From Prostheceraeus crozeri (lineage: Eukaryota; Platyhelminthes; Polycladida; Euryleptidae), in the NCBI GenBank assembly GCA_907163375.1, contig CAJQUW010004442.1, positions 518,750 through 582,749 on the forward strand: a DNA stretch of 64,000 bases, given 5' to 3'. This document shows, piece after piece, positions 16,336 to 29,026 of the stretch. The translations under genes were made by a program, and so were the position numbers. The notes under the pieces are model-generated. The model saw only the letters and a list, made by a program, of their open reading frames with translations. It had not been told where the DNA came from and searched no databases. How positions within the stretch are numbered: position 1 is the stretch's first letter; every line of letters starts with the position of its first letter.

Positions 16336-18918
16336 ATATACTACTTATGTCCAGATTTGTCTATAATTTGTGGGGATTTTAACTGTCCTCAAATTAATTG
16401 GAATTTATGTGATGCATCATCTTCTAATGCCCCCATTTTGAATTGGTGAATCTCGACAATTTTTTGTCTCAAAATGTTACCAAATCTACTCGTCCACAAT
16501 CCAAAACATTATTGGATCTTGTTTTTTCATCCAACGATGTAAATGTTAATATGGTCAATGTTTGTGAGAATTTTGGTAAATCTGATCATGGCATCGTTAC
16601 CTTCGACATCGAGCTTCATACGATTATGATACTAATGAGCAAGTTAATGTTTATTATCATGATTATAACAATGTCAATTGGAACATTTTCTATCAAAGTC
16701 TTCAGACTGCATTCTGGCCATCGAGTTTCAGTCTTCTTCGTGATATCAGCGCCATTTGGGATGTATGCCTGTCCAACATATTGCAAGCCATAAACTCTTC
16801 CGTCCAACTTCGTAGAGAAAGATCAGAATATAATATCACAGCTAAGGTCAGAACAGCATATCGGGCGCTTCGTCGCGCATACTCATCTTTCAAAAATCAT
16901 CCTTCTTCTTATAATCATTGGAAGTACCGACAAGCTCAAGAAAAAGTTCAATTCGCAGTAGAGAAAAGCATATTAGACAAGGAGCGTGAAATCTGTGCTG
17001 GTATTGGTAATGGGTCAGGTAGCAAACCTTTTTGGAAATACATTCGAAGTAGGTTGAAATTGAATCAACCAATTAATTCGTTATCCGACGCCGACGCTGA
17101 AGTTTTGACTAATCCATTGTCGATTGCCAATCGATTCAATGAGTATTTCTCGTCGAACTTCAATTGTGCTCCTATGACCATGCTTTTCATGATGGCTTGG
17201 CGTGTAATGTTGATATAGGCCTAATTGTGGATAATGTGAACTTTGATTGTGATAACGTACACGATGTGATTTGTAATCTCCCAAATTCTCAATCGACTGA
17301 TAAAGAAGGGTTCTGCTACTATATTATCAAGAAAGGTGGTGTATTTGTAGCAAGTAAATTGGCCATATTATTTTCACTTATTATGTCATCTGCTTCTATC
17401 CCAGATGGTTGGCGCGAAGTTGTTATTTCACCAATTCATAAGTCTGGGCCGAAGAATTTGTGTTGTAATTATCGTCCTGTTGGAGCTTCTAGCACAGTAT
17501 GCCGTATATTAGAACGAATAATTCATAAATCCCTTCTCATTGCTTTTTACGCTAATGTGCACTTTCCAGAATCTCAACATGGTTTTGTTCCAGGAAAATC
17601 TACGGACACTGCAGGCATCATGTTCTATGACATTTTGACAAAGGAATTAGACAAAGGCAACTGCATCGATGTGGCATTATTTGACTTCGCCAAGGCATTT
17701 GATAGTGTGCACCATAACCTATTGTTGAATAAACTATGGAAATATGGTATTAGAGGAAACCTTTTCAAATTGCTGACCGATTACTTTCGTAATAGAACTC
17801 AAGTGGTACGTATTGGTGGGAAATACTCGTCTCCTGTGCTGATAAAAAGTTGGGTCATACAAGGAACTGTCCTTGGTCCCATCTTGTTTACTTTTTTCAT
17901 TGACGACCTCGATAGCCATGTCAAAAGCTGCGAGATAATCAAGTACGCCGACGATGTCAAGCTTATTATGATTATGGGAAAATTATCTGCACTCTGCCAT
18001 TTGTTACAAGCTGATATTAATGGAATAGCTATGTGGACAACTTCGAACGGTCTATCATTAAACTTGAATAAATGTAATGTTATTCATTTTGGTTGTGGCA
18101 ATTCTCTTTTTGATTACAGGATAGAAGATCAATTATTAAGTAAGGCTGTTCTTGTGAATGACTTGGGTATTACTTTGTCAACATCAATGAATTTCAAGGA
18201 ACATATAGGCCTACATGCTACTGTTATGAAGGCAAACAAAGTTTTGGGTATGATTAAAAGGTCAATTCGCTCACGGGATCCTTTCATGCTTTTGATCCTT
18301 TATAAAACGTTCGTCCGGTCTATTTTGGAGTATGGTTGTGTTATTTGGCATCCAAATATTGATAAGCTTTCCAACCAAATTGAAAATGTGCAAAAGAGAT
18401 TTTGTAATTTCTTACCACAGCTCCATGGATTAAATTACAGGTCTAAGTTAATGAACTTGGGACTTCTTAGACTATCTGCCAGGCGCCTCCGTTACAGCTT
18501 GATATTTGTGTTTAAAACTGTCAATCAGATGAATGGTTTACAGCCTGATATTTTGTTCGAATATTCTCACCGTAATAATTCCCACAATTTGATGTTAACT
18601 CCTTTGTCCGAACATAAGTATCGTAGTGGTTTTTTTCACTGTTAATATAGTCCAACATTGGAATCGTATGACATTTTCAGAGAAAAACGTCTCATCGATA
18701 AGCGACTTCAAAAACTCTATATCGTCCTACTTCAGTAGACATGACATATGGTAATTGTTGTATACCGTAAAAGTTCACTTTATTATAGTTGTACGTCATT
18801 TTCCCGTTAATGCATTGATCGCCCTTTTAGGGCCAATATTTGTCACCCTCATCTTGTATATACTTCTTATGTATCACTCAATTTGTTGTATGACAAATAT
18901 ATCATTATTATTATCAGA
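16336..18918 (+). mobile_element. LINE A, APE-type non-LTR retrotransposon (CR1/Jockey-like), 5'-truncated at Polinton A
   Basis: The sequence opens in the endonuclease domain (C-G-D-F-N-C-P-Q-I-N-W near 16375-16405), continues with L-D-L-V-F-S-S and S-D-H-G-I-V, and then a reverse transcriptase. It has in-frame stops and frameshifts: a TGA at 16447-16449 and frame changes near 16620, 16790 and 17200. The 3' end is an ATT-type tail at about 18900-18918. The missing 5' part should lie to the left of Polinton A, outside the window, if A inserted into this LINE. The clade call rests on motif style only. Confidence 0.85.
17164..18645 (+). pseudogene. Reverse transcriptase part of LINE A
   Basis: The 493-codon open frame covers most of the reverse transcriptase. 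It shows the fingers motif N-Y-R-P-V-G, then D-F-A-K-A-F-D-S-V (first catalytic Asp), I-Q-G-T-V-L-G-P, and the Y-A-D-D catalytic box near 17942-17953. The C-terminal thumb and the L-R-Y-S-L-I-F-V-F-K region follow. The G-x-P-Q-G motif is altered to V-I-Q-G. It has lost its endonuclease continuity upstream through frameshifts, so it is not a working LINE protein. Confidence 0.85.
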
Positions 18919-19244
18919 GCTGGAACCGATTGTCCGGTTCCAACCCTGATGTAAGTTGCATGATGAACTGATCTGAACTTTGACACCAATTCGAAATGAA
19001 ATATTAATCAAACAAATTACCTCTGATGTCATCTGAAGGTGTACAATGAGGAATATACTAGCTTCTATTCTTTGTTTCGGTATTTTGAAACTTTACTGTC
19101 TATTCACTGGTAGTGGATCCACAAGGAAGAGTGAATGAAAACTGCAGATTATGTGAATTTAAATTTGAAATCTCGCTCATGAAAATATTGTGATGTTTAC
19201 GAATTACATTTTCTTTCAATATGTAGAAACTGACCAATCTGATG
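18919..19244. other. Unassigned intergenic stretch
   Basis: No gene, RNA or clear repeat is visible. It separates the tail of LINE A from the first pogo-like end. Confidence 0.5.
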
Positions 19245-19589
19245 CAGTCGAGACTCGCTATAACGAACAACATTCGCCTATAACGAACAAAAAAATTGCT
19301 GAGACTCGCATTACCGTTAAGTCCTGAAACTTGCATAGTATGTTAAATAATGCGTTTCAGATAAAAGGTTGTAAAAGGGAATATACTTCAGACCATCTTT
19401 TTCAAAATCCTAGGGAAAGGCCTCTTTAAACTCAAAAATGCAGCCGGAACCCTAGCTGGCAGGCCGGTAGCAGTCAGACCTCTGCACTGCTTTGACCGAT
19501 TTTTATATTATGCCTTAAAATTCTATTTTTGTTCAATAGTTGAGTTGGAAAGAGTCAGGTTTTTAAAGATGTTAATTATTATTTTACTT

Positions 19590-20740
19590 ATGTACAAAAT
19601 TTTTCGATCGCCATCCAGCAATCATCTTCAGGTACAAAAGATTAGAAGTTTAAACTATGAGGAATTTGAAAATGATATTTACAATGAGATGACATGATGA
19701 TTTATAATGATATGATACGAAGGAATGTAGATATGAACAGGTTGTACTGGATTACAGTAGTTTATAGATTATAGTAGATTATAGTTGTACCAGTAGCAAA
19801 AATAAATTGACCTGACAGGATTGATGAATTCTATGTCGGATGATGTAGTGAAGAAATGACAAAGTTATTAGTAAAAAAGGAAATCACGGTAGCTGTCAAG
19901 TTCTGTTCTATTATTTATTGTTGGTCTACATTTGTTAATGATGAATGCTTCACGCAATCTCAAATTTGTGTTGTCATGGGCCAGAATGTCAATATTGATG
20001 TCCGAATGTTGTACTTTGCACGTTTGAATATGTTTAAACACGGAAGATGAAGGGTTTGTGGTATGTTCCTTGAAGCGGGCGTATAGAGGTCGTACGGTAC
20101 AGCCAATATAAAATTTATCACATTTGTTACAGTGGATCTTGTAGATAATGTTTTTTCGGTTGTATAATTCTTTGTTTTTCATTTTACAGTTAGCAAGAGA
20201 GCATAGTTGTGTTGTACTTGTACCTACTTCATTTCGTTTCAGTTGTTGACGAAGTGTTTTACTGCGTCTTGTAAGTCGAACATTAAGTTTGTGTTTTTGG
20301 AAAACGCGTTTTATTCGTGAGTCAGTATTATCTGAGATGTATGGAAAAGGGAAATATAGAACATTTTTATTCGTTCATTGATTGTTGTTTCGCTTTAGTT
20401 TTGTTGATTTTTTGTGATGTTGCATTTTTCTCTCCGAAGAATTTATAATTTGTTCGCTATATCCATTGCTACGTTAAAGATCGTGAAAATCCTTCTTGTG
20501 CTTCATGCGTGTTGGTTCGTATGAGCATCGATCAGAAATTCTCTTCTTTTCGTTAATAATGAAATTAATTTTATTCTTAGTTGGCATGGGATAGAGTGTA
20601 CAAAAATGCTCTTTTTAGCTGCTTTTTTGTAGAATTCAAATCGTGCTTCATTGGATGAAGATATTGTTACTGTAAAATCAAGAAGACTTAAAGATCTTTG
20701 ATTTTTTTGACCTTCTATTTTTGTTGTCACAAAGCAAGTA
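19590..20740 (-). mobile_element. Penelope-like element, 3' fragment with GIY-YIG domain
   Basis: The minus strand at 20730-20503 encodes the end of a Penelope-type reverse transcriptase (S-L-L-D-F-T-V-T-I, F-E-F-Y-K-K-A-A-K-K). The frame at 20182-19868 encodes a GIY-YIG endonuclease module: I-I-Y-K-I-H-C-N-K-C-D-K-F-Y-I-G with a zinc-type C-x2-C and R-F-K-E-H. The 3' untranslated tail runs to about 19590 with TGAAGATGATTGCTGGATGG, a style typical of Penelope 3' ends. It is 5'-truncated and broken. Confidence 0.8.
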
Positions 20741-20785
20741 GTCCTACTACATTTTCAACGAAGCATGCTGAATGCATGCGACTAA

Positions 20786-20980
20786 GGCCTCAGCCACACT
20801 GCGAGCTTTTCCAGGCGTTTCCGAGCAATGCGTTTTGCAGCAAATATAAAGTCATCATTGCAGCAATTGTGCCACATAACAAGCAAAGCAAAGCAGAGCG
20901 ATTAATAGCTTACAGACATACGTTTGCTCGCGTTTGCTCTAGACGCTCGTGTTTGGTTTGCTTTCAGTGTGGCTGAGGCT
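20786..20980. mobile_element. 195-bp Harbinger-like MITE
   Basis: Terminal inverted repeats GGCCTCAGCCACACTG (20786) and CAGTGTGGCTGAGGC(T) at the right bound a short non-coding element. Flanks are TAA on the left and TAC on the right, a 3-bp near-match typical of PIF/Harbinger insertion. Confidence 0.6.
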
Positions 20981-21258
20981 TACAGTGAACGGAATAGATG
21001 CAACGTGTAGTCTATATACCACGTGTAAGCACACGTGAAGCATGTGTATTCATAGGCTACATGCTGTTTATAAAATCAGCATGTATGTATGCTAATGATT
21101 TTAAAAACCAGAAGCTGCCATCGTGCCGGTCAAAAACTCTGTACAGGCTCCAACTCTTTTCAAAAGCATGTTTAATCCCTTCATCGCTATAACGAACTTA
21201 TCTCTATAACGACCCATTAGCATGGATCACGCGAGGTCCTTTATAGCGAGTCTCGCAT

Positions 21259-23876
21259 GTACCATAATTAATAGGAGTTGATGCATCTAAGTATGGGATG
21301 AAATTTGGTGTCTTTCGTACATCAATCATTGCAGTACCATTGCGGATTTTGAGATTACTCGCACCGCTAATACTTTTTCGCACCAGACTATCCGTTAGAA
21401 ACACTAATGTAAAAACGAAAAGAAACGCGTTTCTACAGCAGGCCAACTTACTTCATAAGCTTGCATACAAAGACAACTGCCCGAAAAATGGATATAAATC
21501 CTATTATGAAAGACACATAACTTCACCGTATAAAACTACGTTACGCTATCATTTTTCGGCATGAAGCAGGTTATATCATAGTCACATGAGTCTCAGGAGG
21601 TAATATTGTATCAAATCGCACACTAAACAAATCAAACCGCGAATAAATAAATACGCACCTTAAAAAGCACATTTAAGCATGATTTCAATATACGTGTAAT
21701 GTTCTTGTTAAAACAATTTTAGAAAGTGGGCCTGCATAACTTGAAAGAATTGGCACATACATCAATACCGGAATCAATACAAAACATAACAGCGGATATG
21801 AATTGAGACCACACAGGTATCAATTGATTTTTTTATGAAGAACAACGATTTTAGCAGCGAAATCATATCATTTATTATTTAATTTATCATTCATTATTTT
21901 TTCTTGTTATTGTATAGTCGAAAGTCTTTGGTATATTCAACGAGAGGTTTATTCGATAACAGCTTCAATTCACCACGATTTTATGTTCTAAAAACAGGGT
22001 TATGCATGTGGGGGAACTTCTTTCGAAGGTGGAGGCGTCATAGACTGGTCGCCTCCACCTCTGTCATGTGCAAATGCTTTTTAGTTTCACAACAAAAAAT
22101 GCAGATTGAGCTGAATGTTCGGGTCATTTTGTGACGACTTTTCTAAGAGTCCACCTTTACAACTCGGCTAGTCAACCGAAATTTTAATTCCTATTGAGTA
22201 GGCATTTTTTCGTGTGTAGAGTGAGTTCAGCAGACTTCCGCTTCAGGATGCTTTGTGTGATCTTCTCGGTTTACTTTCGCTTCTTCAAAGTCATCTTCTA
22301 TTTTTGCTTTCAAAATCTAACAAGACCCTTGCTATTTTTTTCTTTTCAACCGGCGCGTCTGCTCCATCATTTTTTCTGCATTTTCTTACAGTCAACTGAC
22401 TTCTCAAGCATCTCCTCTTCTTTCTTTTCTAGCTGAGGGTCGAGATTTTTTATATCCTTTTGTCGGCTTTTTTTCAACTTTCTATTCAGCAAAAAGTTAT
22501 TTCTCTACTTTCAGTCTTTGCTGCTTCTCGAGCGCATTTTCTTCTGCTATCTATTGTCGGAAAGAGCTTAAAACACATGCGCTGTTACAAAGTTCGATCA
22601 AGCTGAGTGATCGGCATATTGGATACAGTCCATCCTGTTACTTAAAAGCAAGATTTAGTCATTGTTTCTGACTGCCATTAGCTGTTATCTGACATTATGA
22701 GCTGTTTCATCAAAGACTGTTTCCTTTCTTCTTTTCCAGCATCATTGACATTCCTGAATTTCCGTTCAGGCTCTGCATTTTCGTGGGAAAAACTAGAAAT
22801 ATTTTCGCAAATCGCATCAAAAGAACGCGCTTTCCGCCCAATGTTCCACGATATCCGAAGTCGAATGCAGGTCCTTGTTGGTGCAATATCGTCTCAACAA
22901 GTCGGCTCGGGAGTCGACTTCATCCACAGATATTTATTCCATATGTGCTTCGCTAACTTAGATTCCCATTTACAACACACGAGTCTTTCTGGCGTCCACA
23001 CGATCAATCACCACGATCGTCCACACGAGCGAGGGATCTTGCTTTTTGAAAAACATGTGTAGTATCCACAGAATTAGATTCATCTGCGTGCGCTTCGGCT
23101 TCCTAGAAAGGAAGAATTGTATGTAACCTTAATATCGAAATGGTACATCACAGAATTAGACAACTTGCTCCTTCTCGAATGGATAATTCGTGTATCGCTT
23201 GTTATTGGAAATGGCAAACAATAGCTGTCAGCAGAGGACACCAGAGCCAGTGAGATATGTGTGCGTGCTGTGATACCACTTCGCACACACCAAAACACAC
23301 ATCGATGCCTGACTTCGATTCAATGTATGCACTATACAGTGAGCAATGCCGAGGAGAGGATGTGAAATCATCAAGCGAACCAATTTTCGTGCGCCTGCTA
23401 ATTTCTTTAATAATGATCGGAAGGGCCAATATTATGGAGAAAACTTGTGCGCAATGATCTGAATTCTTCGAATCTGAAGGAATTTTGGCAATCGAAGCAC
23501 TTTGCTTGAGCTCACATTAATCCGCAAGCGACGCCCGACTTTTTTTCCTATCTCCGTAAGATACTAGGAATTCCTTTTTGCCCACTTAATAGGTTCCTCT
23601 ATGTACCGGCGATTTCGTATTAATCACACTTCTAGCAAACCGAAGCAGATAAACAAAATATTTAATTCTGTGGTAGTATCAGTCTCTATGTGCCCACCAT
23701 ATGTGATTCACCCATGTTAATTGAACCCAGTTGACTCATTATTTATCTTAACTTTCCAACTTTTGGATGGAATCCTATGTGAACGAGTGAAGCGCAGAAG
23801 CCAAGGTTCGAGTAACTCTGCTGATATGGAATGCAACAAATGGATTTGACATCCATTAGTTTGAAACAAAAGAGAA

Positions 23877-23880
<4 letters not shown>
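21259..23880. other. Long stretch without recognisable genes
   Basis: Several 60-120 codon frames exist on both strands, but they overlap each other, lack domain-like composition and have no repeated partners in the window. I see no RNA gene or defined repeat. It could hold diverged repeats or non-coding exons. Confidence 0.45.

Positions 23881-23932
<52 letters not shown>
23881..23932. repeat. (GA)n microsatellite
   Basis: An uninterrupted run of about 26 GA units. Confidence 0.98.
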
Positions 23933-23935
<3 letters not shown>

Positions 23936-23984
23936 AGAAAACACATAGAAGAGCTAACGAAAAAAGAAAAGTATCCCCATACGT

Positions 23985-24962
23985 GCATGTAACTGCTAAA
24001 ACTTTATAGGAGTTCAACTGTGTTGATGGTAGAATACTAACAGAAACATTTGAAATGTTAACGCTATTGAAAATGCGATATGGAAATTAATTGTTTTTTG
24101 ATAAAAACTTAACTGACCTAAATCGTGTGATTATGCAATTTTACAAAAGAATTTATCATTTACGGATAACTACACCAAACTATTGCATATTGGTGAATTT
24201 TGTGTCAGACCAATCGAATTTAATTGCTGGCCTATAAATTTGCAATTAACTATTTTCTCAAGTTATTCACGGTTAATCTCACGAATATTCAAAAACATAC
24301 AAAGTAATATATACCATAAGTCCTATCGCAAAACATGGTGTGTCAGAATATGTAATTTATTTGACAAAATCAAATTCAGAGAAAAACAAAACCTTGGATT
24401 ACCGTGGAAAGTCCAAAAAATGATTAATAATGGTCTGATTGAATTCTTTAGGAAAGACTGGATTGATAATGCCAAACATAGCAATAAATGATTAAATTAT
24501 TTAGAATTGTGCAGATTCCAATGTGAATTAAAGCAATATCTAGTTCTAAGTAACGAAAAATATGAAATCAATTATATCAAAATCAGAACAGGAAATCACA
24601 CACTGGCAGCAGAAATTGATACGCATATAAATCGCAGTACATTTAAAGACTGTGTCTGTAAATTATGTGACCATAATGACAACGAAGATATCTTTCATTT
24701 CATCGTTAAGTGTCCATGCTATAGCAGTGTGAGATATGCTCTGATTCCGCATCTTAAAGATCTTCCACGGACAGACTTCATGAACTCATTAACAAGTGGA
24801 CAGATAAGAATAGTTAGCGGAAACAGGGACATCTATGACTAATATAAGATATAGATATCTAAAGGACGTTCAACTCCCATACCATGTATTGGACTGGAGG
24901 CCAGTGACTTTGGTAGATTTGATTAATGACGGTTGTTTGTGCACATTTGGATAAAACCGTGA
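23985..24962 (+). mobile_element. LINE D, 3' fragment
   Basis: Translation in scattered frames matches the C-terminal part of LINE E at 37850-38650: F-E-M-L-T-L-x-K-M, then K-R-x-Y-H-L, then a R-T-G-N-H and C-x2-C-D-H-N-D-N-E-D-x-x-H-F-x-x-K-C-P zinc knuckle (about 24590-24720). Stops lie in frame near 24006 and 24491, and the fragment is 5'-truncated. The 3' untranslated region (24843-24962) is shared with the inverted fragment at 42683-42850, which helps define the family. It ends beside a GA microsatellite. Confidence 0.8.
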
Positions 24963-24967
24963 GACAA

Positions 24968-24971
<4 letters not shown>

Positions 24972-25041
<70 letters not shown>
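24972..25041. repeat. (GA)n microsatellite
   Basis: About 35 GA units between the 3' ends of LINE D and LINE C. Confidence 0.98.
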
Positions 25042-25044
<3 letters not shown>

Positions 25045-25284
25045 TGGGAATCAAAATACATGCACATATGAACATTACAGTGACAAGTAATATACCATAA
25101 GTGACGATACACAAACAAACAAAAAGAAAATGCAGTGAAATAGATTGTTAATATTATCCCTGCAATAAGACCTGCACTATATCTAATTATAATTTAACCG
25201 AGTTGTAATTGATTTAAGTACATCGCGGTGAATATTTGAAATTGTCTGTTCCTGCGGTTGGTTCTTGTACCCGGCTAACAAAGT

Positions 25285-25600
25285 ACGTATCTGCTACGTA
25301 GCGGGGGAGTAGCAGAAATGCGTAGCAGAAACCAATTAAAATGGCGGCATAGGCCACGTACCTGCTACGTAGCATGGTGCTACTTGTTGCTACCAATTGA
25401 AACGTTGCCGCTACTCAATTGACCCTATAATGGAACCTACCGCTACGCTGAGGCACCAATTGCTACCGGTATGCTACGTAGCAGAACCTTTTGCTACTCC
25501 TCCTACGTATCTGCTACTGGATGCCACGTACTGCTACGGCGACGCTACGTAGTTGCTACTAATCACTACCAACTGCTACACTGGCGCTACGCTACATTCT
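25285..25600. repeat. Left subterminal TACGTA repeats
   Basis: At least ten words of the type GCTACGTAG or GCTAC(C/G) in both orientations, interleaved with TTGCTACYAATTG-like spacers. They mirror the right subterminal block at 31505-31935. Confidence 0.75.
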
Positions 25601-26516
25601 AACACTCCCTTTCTTGTTTGTTGTCAAAAGTCCACCTCAATCAATAGGCCTACCGTCCAACTTATCCACAGCTATGAAAATCAGATTGCAATATTCCGGA
25701 ATATCAAAACACAAATCATCAAACAAACGATTTTATTCCAATACGTATGTACACCTTATCAAATGTCTACTCCGGCACTCTCACCCTCTGCGTCTGCCAT
25801 CTCTGCCCTGCTCCGGGACAATCTTCTAGGGGCTTGTTTTAGCCAGTTCCCCACAAGGACCTTGATTCTTGCATTACCATTTTTATAATGGAGTTTTCTC
25901 ATTGCCTCCGAAAAAGGAAGAACAATTCTTCAGAAGAATACTCAACTGCATTTGAGATTATAGCAAAATACAACTTAGTGATAAACAGACACCAGTATAG
26001 TTTGGAATACGTGGCAATTCGTACTACAAAGGAATCAAAAATGTGGTCTCTGATGAGACGCAACGTTTCAAGCTCATCTCTAAGCTTTGCACATCGACTT
26101 TGCTACACTTTCACAAGTTTTCAGCATTTTGTAGTAGATACTTTGTACAATGCAATTAGGACATCTTGTAAGCGTTTTTTTTGAATTTCTGAATTTAGTT
26201 CCTCCCACATTCACCGAAAGAATAATAACTTTGACTTAGCAGATTTCAATCGAGGTCGGACTAACAATATTCAGATAACTACAGAAACATTTTACCATTC
26301 AGCATTTCTTATTAGCTTCTTTTTTCATACTGATTTGCTCCTTCACACCTATTTCTCGGACATAACAATCTTGAATAAACACAACATTTTAATGATTATA
26401 GCAAATACAGTGAAAGCATAGAAATAGTTAATAATTTTTTTGGTCTCTTGTTTTGGTTCCTAGGTTCGCACAGACAGTATAGATAATAGCTATGAAAAAA
26501 TAGAGAGCCTCTACTG
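25601..26516. other. Interior of the 6.68-kb element, no recognised gene
   Basis: Frames of 111 and 98 codons occur on the plus strand at 25553-25888 and 25888-26184, but they resemble no protein family and have no support beyond being open. Nothing else stands out. Confidence 0.4.
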
Positions 26517-27188
26517 ATAGTCCCGGCGCCAGGACGGTTTTTTGCATGGAACGAGACCAAAGATAAGACTTTCACAGAATATTCTAAACCCTATGACTAC
26601 TAAGAAAACGCGCGCCTTCCGAGTTTCAACGTATCCCTTTGATATGCAGACAAGATCAAAGAAAAAGGACATGGTAATTGAAGAAAATTGAAGTTTGGTG
26701 TGTTTGCTCCGACTATGCGAGATATATTAACTCAAGCGCTGTAATTTGTGGCATGATATATTTTCAGGGCATGAATTCATGTAATCATCTACCATTGCCG
26801 ACCAAAACCAAACACATTTGGATTCAACAAGCATCTTAAGTAAACATGAAATTTTGATCAAATTTCAGCTAAAGCCTTAAGTATCTAACAACTCTTGCAA
26901 ATATCGCATATAAAATTTTTTCCTATCACGCGATAGAACGCATAGAAGATATATCATGCCGCAAATAATGTAGCTAGAGTTAATAGATCTCGCATAGTCG
27001 AAGCAAACACATCAAGCAGACATATTGGTCGAAAATTTTCCTTCAATTAACATGTCTTTTTCTTTGATCTTGTCTATAGATCAAAAGAACACGCTAGAAC
27101 TCGGAAGGTGAGCATTTTCGTAGTAGTCATAGGGTATACATCATTCTGTGTCTCGTTCCATGCAGAGGCTTGTTCTGGCGGGACTATA
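26517..27188. mobile_element. Foldback element with ~300-bp inverted arms
   Basis: The left arm begins TAGTCCCGGCGCCAGGACGG and the right arm ends in the reverse complement style CTTGTTCTGGCGGGACTA. The arms stay alignable inward through GCATGGAACGAGAC, the TAGTAGTCATAGGGT block and CGCATAGTCGAAGCAAACAC. Arm divergence of perhaps 15-20 percent by eye suggests age. The target duplication is unclear. Confidence 0.7.
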
Positions 27189-29026
27189 TAAATATATTTC
27201 CATGTTTCCATATTGTATTTGTTGCAATCATTCAAATTTTATTATGGGCATATAACGAAATTTGCATCCAAGATTCTTTTGTCCAAAGTTAGCACCTGTT
27301 AAGATTGAACGGGTGATCTCATACCATTAGATGATTTCAATGAATTTTGTGGCTTTTCAAAATTGTTTTGTAACGATTTTATGTATTGAATAACGCTTTG
27401 AGCGTGTCCGTTAAAAATTGTCATCTTTTAACTGCAATTGTTAGTATAAAGCATATTTTTGTTTTCACACAGGCATACCATGATGTAGTAATTGACCAAT
27501 TAAAACTATCATAGATAATAATCAGATTTTCAATGTGTTGACACAATGTGATCAATAAATTGATAAACACTAATGTCTTCGTTTTCCTTTCATTCAAGTG
27601 TCCGGTGCCAAAGTCAATCAAAATTATGTAACTTATATCGAGAACAACCTCGACCTCGATTAAAATCTAATCGAAGTCACATCACTGATTTTTACCCATT
27701 TTACCAAGTGTGCTCGTCAAAAGGGGGAAACTCGTACAGGAAGCTACACTTGGTCTAAATTTTGAATAGTGTCTGATATCACTGTGCTAAATTTTCGGAA
27801 GAGCTTGATATAGAATCAAGTATGTTGAGTATGTACCATGCGCTCAAAAAGTCTTCCATACTTCATTGCTGATTTATATAAAAATTATGCATCATTGAAG
27901 AGTTGGGATGATAATTAAGTGATTATACACTGACAGTGATATGGATAACAATGAGATTTCTTTCATTAACTCAATTTAAATTGCTGTCACTTTTGAATTT
28001 GTTTTTATGCTACAAATTTATATACAAATGCAACTTATAGGCCCTATATTTTACCATCATTCAGTTACGCCTACTTGTGTTTTGCTTTACGGTATGATGT
28101 TTGACAAAAAGCCATTGTTTACATCTATTTCAATTAACACTAAATCGACATAAAAGAATTAAACAGAAACATTTAAGATTGTTTCAGAATTCAGTAAATT
28201 TTTTAAACCTCAATGAATATGTATCACTTCAATTGATCAACTTCAATTAATCAATTGATGATCTTAATTATTTTTGAAATTGCCTCTAGCTTTCACAGGA
28301 ATAAAATAGATTAAGAGATTTTTGAATCAACGTTTCGAGATTCTTTAACGAGAGAGACAAAAAATCACTAACACATTACAGTCAAACAATACATGAAAAA
28401 CCGAATAAAGGCCCACACTAGGATTGCATGAAATATTTTACTCAATTAAGTTTTAACCGAAGAGCAAATGAAAAGTTTTATCAAGTTATTTCATAATAAA
28501 AAAAGTCATATAAACAATAAAGAATGCCGGCATGCATCTCTAGCTTGCAAGTTATGACAGACATACTACAAAATACTTCATAATTGCAATTGAAGAGAAA
28601 TGAGACAACATTATGAAAACACTATTCAATTGTAGAGTACTTTCATTTAAAATATGGTTGATTGCGGGTCTCATGCATCATCACTTCCTTCGCACACTTG
28701 AAGCCGACTTTATGTATGCCTACCTATCATTGAATAATATTGTAAAATTGTTGAATTATCCAGAAGTAAGGGTGGACAAAGGCTAATATTATACATGAAA
28801 TTCAAGTTACGAAAATTAAGACAGCTAGCCGAAAGCCTTTTCTTACTTACTTATTAGCTCTAGATTTTCCTAGTCCGGAAACAGTCGCCTGATGAACTCG
28901 ATGGTCAAGCACATGTAGATGCTGGTTCGAAGATATTCTCACACGAATTGGTCAACCTGAAATGGCAACATAGCATTTGTGATATGATCGATTATTCGAT
29001 ATTATTGTATGTAAAAATATGTAAAA
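27189..29026. other. Interior of the 6.68-kb element, no recognised feature
   Basis: AT-rich sequence with only short open frames. I see no gene, RNA or tandem repeat. Confidence 0.45.

Larger units (their letters stand above)
19245..21258. mobile_element. Possible pogo/Tigger-like DNA element remnant, with nested insertions
   Basis: CAGTCGAGACTCGCTATAACG at the left (core 19249-19263) and the inverted core TTATAGCGAGTCTCGC at the right (21241-21256) match the style of pogo/Tigger ends. Secondary CTATAACGAAC words occur inside both ends. No transposase is seen. A Penelope fragment and a MITE lie between them. The target duplication is not evident, so these may be two unrelated solo ends. Confidence 0.4.

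Noticed and set aside
19245-21258. Firm call of a pogo/Tigger transposon
   Set aside because: Only short end-like cores match and no TA duplication is clear, so it is listed at low confidence.
22697-23062. 121-codon plus-strand frame as a host gene
   Set aside because: No domain-like pattern, overlapping frames on the other strand, no repeat or splice evidence.
23717-23988. Serine/leucine-rich frames over the GA run
   Set aside because: Pure microsatellite translation.
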